Positions 46,240 to 55,071 of a stretch of DNA of 64,000 nucleotides are shown here, one piece after another. Origin of the DNA: an uncultured Prochlorococcus sp. GTDB lineage: Bacteria > Cyanobacteriota > Cyanobacteriia > PCC-6307 > Cyanobiaceae. The number at the start of each line of letters is the position of its first letter. The first letter of the stretch is position 1. The position numbers and the translations under genes were made by a program. The stretch covers positions 1 through 64,000 of the forward strand of contig CACOQT010000005.1 in assembly GCA_902629395.1 (NCBI GenBank), given 5' to 3'. The notes beneath the pieces were generated by a model that saw nothing but the letters and a program-made list of their open reading frames with translations, was not told the origin of the DNA and did not search any database.

Positions 46240-47079
46240 ATGAAATTTTTTTCTGATCTTCTTTCTTCTGCAAACTCAAAAATCCCCATCAACAATGGAC
46301 CTGTTATTAAGCAAAGGAGAGGAGTGGAAATTAAGTCTAAGAGAGAGATAGAAATTATGCGTAAATCTAGCAAAATAGTTTCAACAGTATTGAGCGAAAT
46401 TAGAGACTTAGTTGAACCAGGAATGTCTACTTTGGATCTAGATAAATATGCAGAAAAAAGAATAAGAGATCACAATGCTGAACCTAGCTTTAAAGGCTAT
46501 CATGGCTTCCCGGGGAGTATATGTTCAAGCATAAATAATGAGGTTGTTCATGGAATACCAAGTAAGAAAAAGATTATTGAAGATGGAGATTTACTTAAAG
46601 TAGATACGGGTGCTTTTTACAATGGTTATCATGGAGATAGTTGCATAACTATTTGTGTGGGAAATATATCTGATAAAGCATTTGAATTAAGTAGAGTAGC
46701 AAAAGAAGCTCTCATGCTAGGTATACAAGAAATTAAACCCAAAAATAAACTTCTCGATATTGCAGGAGCTATAGAAGACCATGTTAAAGCAAATGGCTTT
46801 AGTGTTGTTGAAGATTACACCGGACACGGAGTAGGTAGGAATCTTCATGAAGAACCTTCAGTGTTTAATTTTAGAACAAATGATTTGCCAAATGTTACTC
46901 TTAGAGAGGGAATGACTATTGCTGTCGAACCTATAATAAATCTTGGGTCAAAGTACTGTAAGACCTTGCGTGATGGATGGACTGTAATTACAAAAGATGG
47001 AAACCTATCTGCTCAATGGGAGCACACTGTGTTAGTTACTAAAAATGGTTTTGAAATATTAACTGATAGAGGAGATTGA
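46240..47079 (+). CDS. map: Methionine aminopeptidase, type I, with N-terminal extension
   Basis: Map removes the initiator methionine from new proteins. The pita-bread fold is shown by [21 protein letters not shown], the metal-ligand motifs [13 protein letters not shown] (two Asp), [12 protein letters not shown] (His), AVEPI (Glu) and WEHTVLVT (Glu). Catalytic residues appear intact. About 28 residues precede the core, with a basic stretch [12 protein letters not shown]; similar extensions occur in MAP1-type enzymes of cyanobacteria and plastids. The length is 279. It diverges from rplS and converges with the SDR gene. Confidence 0.95.
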   Translation: MKFFSDLLSSANSKIPINNGPVIKQRRGVEIKSKREIEIMRKSSKIVSTVLSEIRDLVEPGMSTLDLDKYAEKRIRDHNAEPSFKGYHGFPGSICSSINNEVVHGIPSKKKIIEDGDLLKVDTGAFYNGYHGDSCITICVGNISDKAFELSRVAKEALMLGIQEIKPKNKLLDIAGAIEDHVKANGFSVVEDYTGHGVGRNLHEEPSVFNFRTNDLPNVTLREGMTIAVEPIINLGSKYCKTLRDGWTVITKDGNLSAQWEHTVLVTKNGFEILTDRGD

Positions 47080-47094
47080 TCCTTTTTGAAGTGG

Positions 47095-47844
47095 TTAATT
47101 TGAGTAAATTTTTTTTATAAGTCTTGAGTATAGGAGTCTCATTAATTCGACAGATGGCATTATGAAATATGTTATTGGATTGGGAGATACTATTATTAAA
47201 TAATTATCTTTCTCTGCTTTTTGTATTATCTTTCTTGCTACAAATGCAGGGCTCATTATTCCTTGTGGGTTTAATTTCGATTTGAAAGGACCTAGGATTA
47301 ATTTTTTTACAATAAAAGAATTTCTTTTTTCCATTAATAAATCACATTTTTTTAAACTCACAAGTTCACCTATTAAACGTTTTGTTATTTCATATACTGG
47401 ACTTAAAGCTATTTGGATCTCTGCCTCAGATGTGTTTACCCACACTTCTTTTGGAGTAAATTTGTTTAAATTATTGCACAAAGATAAATTATCAAAAATT
47501 TCTATTAATCTCCAATGGCTGAGAGAATTTATTTCAATAGCTTTATTTATATCATTTGAATCAATTTTTTCTTTTGGATTAAACCCATGATTAAGTATTA
47601 AAATGTCAATACTTAAAAGGCTTTTTGAAAGATCTTCTTCTTTCCCACAGCTCCAAAGAATCCATTCATCTGGATTGTTTTTAGAGGAGCTACTTTTATT
47701 TTTTTTGTCATGAGTTAAGCCAACTACATAAGCCCCCTTTTCTTTTAGTACTTCAACAAGTGAACTCCCAAGGCTTCCATTTGCACCAGTTATAGCAATT
47801 CGTAAGCCCTCAAATCTTGAGTTGCCTGAAAATTTTTTTTTCAT
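47095..47844 (-). CDS. Short-chain dehydrogenase/reductase-like protein
   Basis: This 249-residue Rossmann protein has TGANGSLGSSLVEVL (about 19-33) as a dinucleotide-binding motif, LILNHGFNP in place of the usual NNAG, and YEITK as the catalytic Tyr/Lys pair near residue 150. The C-terminal part (after about 205) carries a hydrophobic, possibly membrane-associated segment. It resembles proteins annotated in picocyanobacteria as sterol desaturase/SDR-like, but no desaturase motif is visible and its substrate is unknown. It is convergent with map. Confidence 0.75.
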   Translation of the reverse strand: MKKKFSGNSRFEGLRIAITGANGSLGSSLVEVLKEKGAYVVGLTHDKKNKSSSSKNNPDEWILWSCGKEEDLSKSLLSIDILILNHGFNPKEKIDSNDINKAIEINSLSHWRLIEIFDNLSLCNNLNKFTPKEVWVNTSEAEIQIALSPVYEITKRLIGELVSLKKCDLLMEKRNSFIVKKLILGPFKSKLNPQGIMSPAFVARKIIQKAEKDNYLIIVSPNPITYFIMPSVELMRLLYSRLIKKIYSN

Positions 47845-47990
47845 TGACTGGAGTCCATTGTATTTCTTGAAAAAATATGGAAATAGTGGAAAAATTTGTT
47901 TAATAAGAATTTTATACAGATTTAGTGTTGAGAACTTTTTTAAAAAGCCTAAACTTATAAAGATATTAATCTCACATAGATCTTTAATTA

Positions 47991-49082
47991 ATGAGCAAGA
48001 CTATTCTAATTGGATCATGTGAACCATTTAGCGGTAAGTCAGCATTAGTTCTTGGAATAGCAAGAAATTTAATTGCTTCAAATCATTTGGTTAGATTTGG
48101 TAAACCATTAGCCACAAGCCTTGAATTAAATGTCTCTGAATCAGGAGACATTCAAAATATGATCGATGATGATGTCAGATTTGTTGGAGAGACATTACAA
48201 TTATCATCGGAAAATTTAATTCCTTCCATACAATTTTTGGCTGCATCAACTGCTAGCGAGAGGATTCAAGAAAATGTTTTAGATCCCGGGGTAAAATTTA
48301 ATGAGTTCAAGAAATTTCTTAATTCTTCGGGTGATGCAATTAATATTCTCGAAGCGGCAGGTAGCTTGCATGAGGGGCTTTTGTATGGATTAAGTCTCAG
48401 CCAACTTGCCAAAGGTTTAAACGCTAAAGTTTTGCTCGCTCATTTTTGGCAGGATAGTAGGAGTGTTGAAGCTTTGTTGGAGGCTAAAAATCAATTAAGA
48501 GATCATCTAAGTGGTGTTGTTTTAAATGCTGTTAACCCCGATCAAATTAAACACATCAAGGACAATGTAGTTCCATCTCTGAGGTCACTAGGTTTAGATG
48601 TCTTTGGGGTAATGCCTAGGTCACCTTTGTTGAGGAGTGTCACTGTAGAAGAATTGGTTAGACGTTTAAACGCTCGAGTTATTTGTTGCTCTGATAGGCT
48701 TGAACTAATGGTCGAGACATTGAGTATTGGTGCGATGAGTGTCAATTCAGCAATGGAATTTTTCCGAAAAAGGCGAAATATGGCTGTAGTGACTGGAGCT
48801 GATCGAACAGACATTCAACTGGCAGCTTTGGAAGCATCCACTCAATGCTTGATATTGACGGGTGCTGGTGAACCATTACCACAATTGATCAATAGATCAG
48901 AAGAGCTAGATGTTCCATTACTAAAAGTTGATAGGGATACTCTCTCAACAGTTGAGGTTATTGAGCAAGCTTTTGGTCACGTACGTCTTCATGAGACAGT
49001 CAAAGCAACTTATGCTTTTCGATTAGTACAGGAACACTGTGATCTTGATCGAATCTTTAAAACTTTAGGAATTTCCTCTTGA
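47991..49082 (+). CDS. P-loop (BioD/Pta-N-like) plus DRTGG-domain protein
   Basis: The N-terminus has a P-loop GSCEPFSGKSA (8-18) in a dethiobiotin-synthetase-like AAA fold, and residues about 220-325 resemble a DRTGG domain (GADRTDIQLAALEASTQCLILTGAGEP). This architecture is like the regulatory N-terminal part of long phosphotransacetylases, but the catalytic transacetylase domain is absent. Stand-alone proteins like this are conserved in cyanobacteria without a known role. The length is 363. The Rossmann gene at 49123 follows 40 bp later and is probably co-transcribed. Confidence 0.75.
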   Translation: MSKTILIGSCEPFSGKSALVLGIARNLIASNHLVRFGKPLATSLELNVSESGDIQNMIDDDVRFVGETLQLSSENLIPSIQFLAASTASERIQENVLDPGVKFNEFKKFLNSSGDAINILEAAGSLHEGLLYGLSLSQLAKGLNAKVLLAHFWQDSRSVEALLEAKNQLRDHLSGVVLNAVNPDQIKHIKDNVVPSLRSLGLDVFGVMPRSPLLRSVTVEELVRRLNARVICCSDRLELMVETLSIGAMSVNSAMEFFRKRRNMAVVTGADRTDIQLAALEASTQCLILTGAGEPLPQLINRSEELDVPLLKVDRDTLSTVEVIEQAFGHVRLHETVKATYAFRLVQEHCDLDRIFKTLGISS

Positions 49083-49122
49083 GTTCATTAACAGTGGCTA
49101 ACTTAAAATCACTTGAATTAGT

Positions 49123-49641
49123 ATGTCCTTGAGTCGTTCGCTCGATCTTCCTGCATTGGGACGAGTGGATACTCTCGCTCAGGAACTAGCCTTGTTGAAA
49201 AATGAGGGGAAAAGAAGGATTGCTTTTTTAGGAAGCAGGCATGTTCCAGTTGTGTCTATTCATATAGTTGAATTAATTGCAAGGTCTTTGGCTCAAGAAG
49301 GTCACTCTATTATTACTTCAGGTTCTCAAGGTGTAAATGCTGCGGTTATTAGAGCAGTGCTAGATATAAATCCCTCTTTATTAACTGTTTTGTTGCCTCA
49401 ATCTCTTGATAGGCAAACTTCAGAAGTTAAGGATCTTCTTGGCAGCGTCTTACATCTAATAGAGAAAGAAGAGAGTAATGATTTACCTTTACCAATGGCT
49501 AGTAGTCTTTGTAATCAAGAAATTATTAATAGATGTGATCAATTGATTTGTTTTGCATTTCATGATAGCGAAACATTATTAAGTAGTTGTCATAGTGCTG
49601 AAGACATGGGAAAAATTGTGAGTCTGATGTTTTTTGACTGA
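49123..49641 (+). CDS. DprA/LOG-like Rossmann protein
   Basis: This 172-residue protein has a Rossmann-like core similar to the DprA/LOG superfamily: GKRRIAFLGSRH (30-41), LAQEGHSIITSGSQGVNAAVIRAVLD (about 57-82) and TVLLPQSLD. It is shorter than true DprA and lacks the DNA-binding extension, so a nucleotide- or ligand-binding role is more likely than DNA uptake. It follows the P-loop/DRTGG gene by 40 bp, and the pair probably works together. A hairpin overlaps its stop codon. Confidence 0.7.
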   Translation: MSLSRSLDLPALGRVDTLAQELALLKNEGKRRIAFLGSRHVPVVSIHIVELIARSLAQEGHSIITSGSQGVNAAVIRAVLDINPSLLTVLLPQSLDRQTSEVKDLLGSVLHLIEKEESNDLPLPMASSLCNQEIINRCDQLICFAFHDSETLLSSCHSAEDMGKIVSLMFFD

Positions 49642-49654
49642 TTTCAGTCAAAAA
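49631..49654. terminator. Hairpin overlapping the 3' end of the Rossmann gene
   Basis: TTTTTGACTGA (49631-49641) pairs with TCAGTCAAAAA (49644-49654) with a 2-nt loop. The stem includes the stop codon. A weak T-rich stretch follows. The very tight loop makes a classical terminator uncertain. Confidence 0.4.
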
Positions 49655-49764
49655 TTAATTATCTGCCTATAAATTTTTTTAACTTACTAAATATCTAATA
49701 GCTATATTTAGAACAATTTGGTATTTTTTCCATAAGATGGTGGTAACAAAGAAAAATTTTCTTC

Positions 49765-50262
49765 ATGCCCTCTTCTTATTCTTTTGATGTGGTTTCAGAA
49801 TTTGATCAGCAGGAATTAGTGAATGCTATTGACCAATTGAGGAGAGAAGTGGATCAAAGGTATGATCTAAAAGATTCAAAAACCAAAATAGATATTAAAG
49901 ATGATGAGTTATCTATCATCTCTCTAAGCGATATGACAATCGGATCTGTGAGAGATATATTACTCCAAAAAGCTACTAAAAGAAATTTATCATTAAAGAT
50001 ATTTGATTTTCAAAAAATCGAAACTGTAGGAGGTAATATGGTAATGCAAATTGTAAGATTAAGGAAAGGTTTGCCTCAAGAAATTTCAAAGAAATTAAGT
50101 AAGGTAGTTCGTGATAAGTTAAAGAAAGTAACTGTTTCAATACAAGGGGATAGCTTGAGAGTTACTGGTAAAAATAAAGATGATTTGCAATCTGCAATCA
50201 ATTTAATCAAGAAGGAGGAAGATGATTTAGAAATAGCCCTACAATTTCAGAATTATCGATAG
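49765..50262 (+). CDS. YajQ family nucleotide-binding protein (DUF520)
   Basis: YajQ proteins have two RRM-like domains and bind nucleotides; some members bind cyclic di-GMP and act as cofactors of transcription regulators, and nucleotide or tRNA binding has also been proposed. Family features are SFDVVSEFDQQELVNAIDQ at the start, RYDLKDSKTKI and the C-terminal VSIQGDSLRVTGKNKDDLQ. The length of 165 is typical. Whether the cell uses cyclic di-GMP cannot be judged here. It stands as the first of two plus-strand genes with 50302. Confidence 0.93.
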   Translation: MPSSYSFDVVSEFDQQELVNAIDQLRREVDQRYDLKDSKTKIDIKDDELSIISLSDMTIGSVRDILLQKATKRNLSLKIFDFQKIETVGGNMVMQIVRLRKGLPQEISKKLSKVVRDKLKKVTVSIQGDSLRVTGKNKDDLQSAINLIKKEEDDLEIALQFQNYR

Positions 50263-50301
50263 TAAACTAATTTAAAAACAGAAGCCATTAAGATTTTTAT
50301 T

Positions 50302-50496
50302 ATGGATTCAACAATAAAAAAACTTTCTAGTAAAGCAATTAACTTATCAGGAAGGTCAAAAAAAGAATTGGAAAGAACGTGCTGGATGGTGGTTCATGAG
50401 TATAAGCATGGAACAATGCCAAGTGAATATGATATTAGAGAGATTGATGAAGAATTATATTTGGAGGTTTTAAGAATTGCTAGAGAAATAATTTAG
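50302..50496 (+). CDS. Small conserved hypothetical protein (64 aa)
   Basis: I do not recognise this 64-residue soluble protein. It is mainly helical and charged: MDSTIKKLSSKAINLSGRSKKELERTCWMVVHEYKHG, then MPSEYDIREIDEELYLEVLRIAREII. The cysteine and tryptophan in ERTCWMVV are the only unusual residues. It follows yajQ by 39 bp on the same strand, so they may be co-transcribed. The 145 bp to the SPFH gene hold nothing recognisable. Confidence 0.6.
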   Translation: MDSTIKKLSSKAINLSGRSKKELERTCWMVVHEYKHGTMPSEYDIREIDEELYLEVLRIAREII

Positions 50497-50641
50497 TAAA
50501 AAAATTGTTAAACTTTTTTAGCTCTAAAATCTTATTTCTCTTATTTCTCCGAATTTAAACAGATAGTAATTATTTTTCACGTCTAACAATTTACACAATA
50601 TTCTCTAAATCAACATAAAATCTATTTAGATTATCTTAATT

Positions 50642-51448
50642 ATGACAACTCCATTTCGTAATGTGACCCCGAGTGGACCAGGTGGAACAACAACTCTTCT
50701 ACTTGTTCTCTCATTTACGGGTTTTTTACTTCTTACTCAAGCATTTTTCGTCGTTCCTGCTGGCCAAGTTTCCGTGGTAACAACATTAGGAAAAGTAAGT
50801 GGTGGATCACGGAAACCTGGCTTGAATTTCAAAGTTCCTTTTGTTCAAAATACTTATCCTTTTAATGTTCAAACTCAAGTTAGACCAGAAAAGTTTGATT
50901 CATTAACAAAAGATTTGCAAGTCATTTCTGCTACGGCTACTGTCAAATACGCTCTAAAGCCCAGTGAGGCAGGAAGAGTTTTTAAAACTATTTCTTACAA
51001 CGACAGAGAAATTTACAGCAGAATTATTCAACCATCCTTGCTTAAGGCCCTCAAATCAGTTTTCTCAAAATATGAGTTAGTCACAATAGCTAGTTCCTGG
51101 AGTGATATCTCAGAATTAGTGGAGAAAACAGTTGCTGATGAACTTAACAAATTCGACTATGTAGATGTTCAATCTCTCGATTTAACTGGCTTAACAATAG
51201 CCGATGAATATCGAGCTGCTATTGAAGAGAAGCAAATTGCTGAGCAGAAATTATTAAGAGCTCAGACTGAAGTTAAAATTGCTGAACAAGAGGCATTGAG
51301 GTATGACACGCTAAATAAAAGTCTTGATGATCAAGTCCTTTTTAAATTGTTTTTAGATAAATGGAATGGTGAAACACAAGTTGTACCAGCTCTGCCAGGA
51401 AGTGATGGAGGAAATGTCCCGGTAATTGTTGGTGGAAGGAACAGATAA
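50642..51448 (+). CDS. SPFH/Band 7 (prohibitin-like) membrane protein
   Basis: This 268-residue SPFH-domain protein is anchored by one N-terminal helix (about 18-40) and then has the SPFH core with VVPAGQVSVVTTLGKVSGG, PGLNFKVPFVQN and VDVQSLDLTGLTIADEYRAAIEEKQIAEQKLLRAQ, followed by a coiled coil. Prohibitin-like proteins form membrane ring scaffolds and often protect or regulate proteases such as FtsH. That role here is inferred. It is monocistronic, ending at a strong hairpin shared with hemL. Confidence 0.9.
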   Translation: MTTPFRNVTPSGPGGTTTLLLVLSFTGFLLLTQAFFVVPAGQVSVVTTLGKVSGGSRKPGLNFKVPFVQNTYPFNVQTQVRPEKFDSLTKDLQVISATATVKYALKPSEAGRVFKTISYNDREIYSRIIQPSLLKALKSVFSKYELVTIASSWSDISELVEKTVADELNKFDYVDVQSLDLTGLTIADEYRAAIEEKQIAEQKLLRAQTEVKIAEQEALRYDTLNKSLDDQVLFKLFLDKWNGETQVVPALPGSDGGNVPVIVGGRNR

Positions 51449-51467
51449 CTTCTTATAATCAACTCAG

Positions 51468-51510
51468 AAATAAAACCAATTTAAATTATTAATTTAAGTT
51501 GGTTTTATTT
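51468..51510. terminator. Bidirectional hairpin terminator between SPFH gene and hemL
   Basis: AAATAAAACCAATTTAAAT (51468-51486) pairs with ATTTAAGTTGGTTTTATTT (51492-51510) with one mismatch, giving a long stem around a short loop. It overlaps the hemL stop codon and serves both convergent genes. Confidence 0.75.
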
Positions 51511-52803
51511 GATTTCAGCAAAGCACTCTTGAAAAGCTTTTATTGTTGAACTTATATCATCTTCCGAATGAGCTAATGAAGTGAAACCAGCTTCAAATGC
51601 ACTTGGGGCTAAGTAAACGCCTTTTTGTAGCATCGATCTGTGAAGTTTGCTAAAAAGATTAGTGTCAGCAGATTTAGCTTCCTCAAAATTCCTAACTGGC
51701 CCTTCACAAAGATAAAAACCAAACATGGCGCTAATGCTCTGACCATGAATAGCAATATTTGACTCTTTGGCTGCGTTAATAACACCATCTACAAGCTTTT
51801 TTGTGAGAGCTTCCAATTTCTCATAGCTACCTTCTTGTTTAAGAAGTTCGAGTGTTTTTATTCCAGCTGTCATTGCCAGTGGATTGCCGCTTAATGTGCC
51901 TGCTTGATACATAGGGCCAGAGGGCGAAACCATTGCCATGATTTCTCTACGGCCTCCATAAGCCCCGACTGGAAGACCTCCACCAATCACCTTACCCATA
52001 GTTGTCAAATCAGGAGTTACTCCAAAACGCTCTTGAGCACCTCCATAGCTGATTCGGAAACCAGTCATCACTTCATCAAAAACGAGAAGAGCACCGTTCT
52101 CCTGTGTTACTTCTCTTAATCCCTCTAAGAAACCTGGTTCAGGAGTAATGAAACCTGCATTCCCAACAACAGGCTCTAGAATGACTCCTGAAATCGCATC
52201 TGGGTTTTCTGCAAAAAGCTCTTTTACTGCCTCAAGGTCGTTATAGGGAGCAGTGAGAGTATTTGCAGTTGTACTTCTTGGAACACCTGGTGAGTCAGGA
52301 AGACCGAGTGTTGCTACTCCTGAACCTGCTTTCACCAAAAACATATCCGCATGCCCGTGATAGCAACCCTCGAACTTAATAACTTTATCCCTACCTGTGA
52401 AGGCTCTCATTAAACGAAGAACAGCCATGCAAGCCTCTGTGCCGCTGTTAACAAAACGGACCATTTCAACGCTTGGAACGGCGTCTATAACCATTTCAGC
52501 AAGCTTATTCTCAAGTAAGCACGGTGCTCCAAAGCTTGTGCCTTTTTCGAGTGTCTCTTGAAGTGCAGCAATTACCTCTGGGTGTGCATGACCACAAATT
52601 GCAGGTCCCCAGCTGCCCACATAATCGATGTATCTGTTTCCATCAACATCCCAAGCATAAGGCCCCTTTACTCGATCAAAGACAATGGGATGCCCTTCAA
52701 CAGATTTGAAGGCTCTTACAGGAGAACTGACTCCACCAGGCATTAAATTTTTGGCGGCACCAAAAATCTCTTCGGATCTTTTTGTGTTCAACGCGTCTGT
52801 CAC
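51505..52803 (-). CDS. hemL: Glutamate-1-semialdehyde 2,1-aminomutase (HemL)
   Basis: HemL converts glutamate-1-semialdehyde to 5-aminolevulinate, completing the C5 path that starts from glutamyl-tRNA. This PLP enzyme shows the N-terminal [15 protein letters not shown], substrate-binding [39 protein letters not shown] and the PLP lysine in [17 protein letters not shown] (about residue 272). The length of 432 is normal. The start is GTG at 52803. It is functionally linked with gltX and hemC in this window. The 268 bp upstream hold no recognisable RNA. Confidence 0.97.
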   Translation of the reverse strand: MTDALNTKRSEEIFGAAKNLMPGGVSSPVRAFKSVEGHPIVFDRVKGPYAWDVDGNRYIDYVGSWGPAICGHAHPEVIAALQETLEKGTSFGAPCLLENKLAEMVIDAVPSVEMVRFVNSGTEACMAVLRLMRAFTGRDKVIKFEGCYHGHADMFLVKAGSGVATLGLPDSPGVPRSTTANTLTAPYNDLEAVKELFAENPDAISGVILEPVVGNAGFITPEPGFLEGLREVTQENGALLVFDEVMTGFRISYGGAQERFGVTPDLTTMGKVIGGGLPVGAYGGRREIMAMVSPSGPMYQAGTLSGNPLAMTAGIKTLELLKQEGSYEKLEALTKKLVDGVINAAKESNIAIHGQSISAMFGFYLCEGPVRNFEEAKSADTNLFSKLHRSMLQKGVYLAPSAFEAGFTSLAHSEDDISSTIKAFQECFAEIK

Positions 52804-53071
52804 AGCACCTCAGCGAATGAGCTCATAAACACAGTCAGTCATAATGGCCTAAAAGTGACTAATTCGTCTAAATTTTTGAATCTGTTCAGCATCTGGTTAT
52901 TTTTTTTAATCTTCAAAATGTCGAACTTTCCGATTTGATTTAATCATAAAATCAAGTAGCAGAAAGGCTTTATTGGAGACGATACCCTTTAAATTCAATC
53001 TTCTTTGGATAATTGTAAATATTTGATTTGTTAATTCTGTGATGATTTGAAAATAGAAAAAACTTCATTTT

Positions 53072-53899
53072 TTAAAAGAAAAATTCATTTTCAATGTCTG
53101 ATGGAGGCCAGTTAATATCGACAACAACAGGAGCGTGGTCACTAGGTTTCTCTCTAGATCTTGGCTCTTTGTCGATCCAGCAACTGTTGGCACAGCGAAG
53201 AACATCCTCTGTCAAGTAAATATGATCAATTCTCCAACCTTTATCCCTTTCCCAGGCTGAGTGGCGATAATCCCACCATGACCAATTTTGCTCTCCAGGC
53301 TCAAAAATCCTAAAAACATCCTCCAATTTGCCTCCAAGAGCATCTTTAAGTAATTCTCTTTCTGTAGAAGAAGCCATAATCGATTCAATGTATTTGCTTG
53401 GTGTATGAATATCTCTATCTTCTGGTGCAATATTAAAATCTCCAAGCAGACAAATAGATGTATGGTCTAAATGGATTTTTTGCAAGTGAGTCTTCAAGCA
53501 TTCTATCCATTTTTGTTTATAAATAAACTTGTCTGAATTTATAGAAGATCCATTTGGAACATATACATTTATGATCCTTAATTCGTTTATTTCAGCACTA
53601 ATTATTCTTTTTTGATCGCTTAATGCAGATAAATTTGTGGATTCTTTGATAACTTGATCAAAACCAATCTCTATGTCATTGATTGGAAATCGACTAATTA
53701 TTGCTACTCCATTGTAGGACTTTTGCCCAGAGATACAAATGTTATATCCAAGTTTTGAAAATACTTCAACTGGAAAAAACTGATCTTCTGTTTTTGTTTC
53801 TTGTAAGCAAAGTATGTCAACATTGTTGGTCATGAGCCATTCTTTGACATGATCTATCCTTGAGCGGATAGAATTGACATTCCATGTTGCAACAAGCAA
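53072..53899 (-). CDS. xthA: Exodeoxyribonuclease III / AP endonuclease (XthA)
   Basis: This Mg-dependent enzyme cuts DNA at abasic sites and has 3'-exonuclease and phosphatase activity in base excision repair. Catalytic residues are visible: ATWNVNSIRSR (Asn), LQETKT (Glu near 34), GDFNIAPEDRDI (Asp/Asn) and SDHAPVVVD (terminal His). YVPNGS supplies the Tyr. The length of 275 is a little above the usual 265. The start is TTG at 53899; no ATG fits. It diverges from the hypothetical at 53958. Confidence 0.94.
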   Translation of the reverse strand: MLVATWNVNSIRSRIDHVKEWLMTNNVDILCLQETKTEDQFFPVEVFSKLGYNICISGQKSYNGVAIISRFPINDIEIGFDQVIKESTNLSALSDQKRIISAEINELRIINVYVPNGSSINSDKFIYKQKWIECLKTHLQKIHLDHTSICLLGDFNIAPEDRDIHTPSKYIESIMASSTERELLKDALGGKLEDVFRIFEPGEQNWSWWDYRHSAWERDKGWRIDHIYLTEDVLRCANSCWIDKEPRSREKPSDHAPVVVDINWPPSDIENEFFF

Positions 53900-53957
53900 G
53901 GCTTTAGATTTTTATTGCTTTAGTTATTATTATGCAAATTTAGCTGAAAGTTTAGCT

Positions 53958-54290
53958 TTGAACCAAATTACACGCTTTATCAATAATCATTTTTTGTTGC
54001 TTATGTGTTTGATTCCAATTCTGATTACGAGCGGGCAAGTTATTTCTATTTCAAGAATAACAAGAGTTTCTGAGGCAAAGAAATATTCAACTGATGAGAA
54101 AAAAGACATATATAGAACTTTTGATACTGGGGATCAAATTGAGAAAGGTTTACCAATAGATCCATTTGACTTGATGGATCGTCTTAAACGAGCTGAGACA
54201 ATGAATAATGCCACAACTCCATCAGACGCACTAGACGAAGCTCTCAAGGCATTTGACCAGTCAGTTGATGCAAATGTCCCAATTGAATAA
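53958..54290 (+). CDS. Hypothetical exported or anchored protein
   Basis: I do not recognise a family. Starting at TTG 53958 the N-terminus has NQITRFINNHFLLLMCLIPILITSGQVISISR, a basic end and a hydrophobic helix, so the protein is likely anchored or exported. The rest is soluble and contains PIDPFDLMDRLKRAETMNNATTPSDALDEALKAFDQ. ATG at 54003 is an alternative start. An earlier frame to 53874 overlaps xthA and is not needed. The length is 110 residues. Confidence 0.6.
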   Translation: MNQITRFINNHFLLLMCLIPILITSGQVISISRITRVSEAKKYSTDEKKDIYRTFDTGDQIEKGLPIDPFDLMDRLKRAETMNNATTPSDALDEALKAFDQSVDANVPIE

Positions 54291-54360
54291 ATTCACAAAT
54301 ACTCTTTAAAAGATTTTGTTAAATTTAAGATCGTTTACAAAAGGAGTATTTATTTAATAG

Positions 54361-55008
54361 ATGCATAATCATCCGATCCCATCGGTTACTGATCCTTTGC
54401 AATACAGAGCAATTGGAATAGTCAGAGGTATTTACAAGCCTCAAGATGATGACAACTTAAATCGTGGAGTCCTAATTGATTCTAAAGGTAATGAAATAGA
54501 TTCAGTCTTACTTGGAAGAGTCATAACTTTGATACGTAAGCATGTGTCTCTCGAAAAACCTCATCTCTGGGTTGTGTATCCGAGATGTAGGAATAATCAA
54601 AATCTTCATTTGCAAATCACAGGTATATGGGAACCAAGTACTTTGAAGAAAGATCCTGTGCAGAAAGAAGAGTTTAATGAGGTATCAAGTTTAAAAGTTG
54701 ATCTTGATTCTTTATTGGAAGGCGATGATTATTTCTCAATAAGGGGAGAATTGATTTTTAGTAAGCCAGAAGAAAAGGAGATAGTTATCAAAATTCGTCA
54801 AAAGCCAAGAAATCAGCAAAAAAAAGCATTACCTTTTAAGATTAACTTAAATGGAGAAATACCTATCAATTACTTAAAGCATTTTGTTAGTGTTGATGCC
54901 CGTCGTGTTGGGAGTCAACTTTTGGTTGAAGATTTTAAAATAATAGCACCAATTTCACAGAAAAAAATAAATAATAAGAGTACAAAAAAAATAAAAAATA
55001 AACACTAA
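54361..55008 (+). CDS. Conserved-looking hypothetical with basic C-terminus
   Basis: I cannot name this 215-residue protein. The first 150 residues look like a folded beta-rich domain (YRAIGIVRGIYKPQDD, GRVITLIRKHVSL, HLWVVYPRC, ITGIWEPSTL, YFSIRGELIF), perhaps an OB-like barrel. Residues 155-195 continue with PFKINLNGEIPINYLKHFVSVDARRVGSQLLVEDFKIIAP. The last 20 residues are almost all Lys, Asn, Ser and Thr, which could bind nucleic acid. It precedes larC by 63 bp; no operon partner is obvious. Confidence 0.62.
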   Translation: MHNHPIPSVTDPLQYRAIGIVRGIYKPQDDDNLNRGVLIDSKGNEIDSVLLGRVITLIRKHVSLEKPHLWVVYPRCRNNQNLHLQITGIWEPSTLKKDPVQKEEFNEVSSLKVDLDSLLEGDDYFSIRGELIFSKPEEKEIVIKIRQKPRNQQKKALPFKINLNGEIPINYLKHFVSVDARRVGSQLLVEDFKIIAPISQKKINNKSTKKIKNKH

Positions 55009-55071
55009 TTTTATTTTAAAATACAAATAAAATGTATTTACACTAAACAATCATTTTAGAATGAATCTTAA

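Noticed and set aside
53874-53957. Longer start for the hypothetical gene at 53958
   Set aside because: The extra residues overlap the divergent xthA start and add nothing recognisable; a membrane-anchor N-terminus appears only from 53958.
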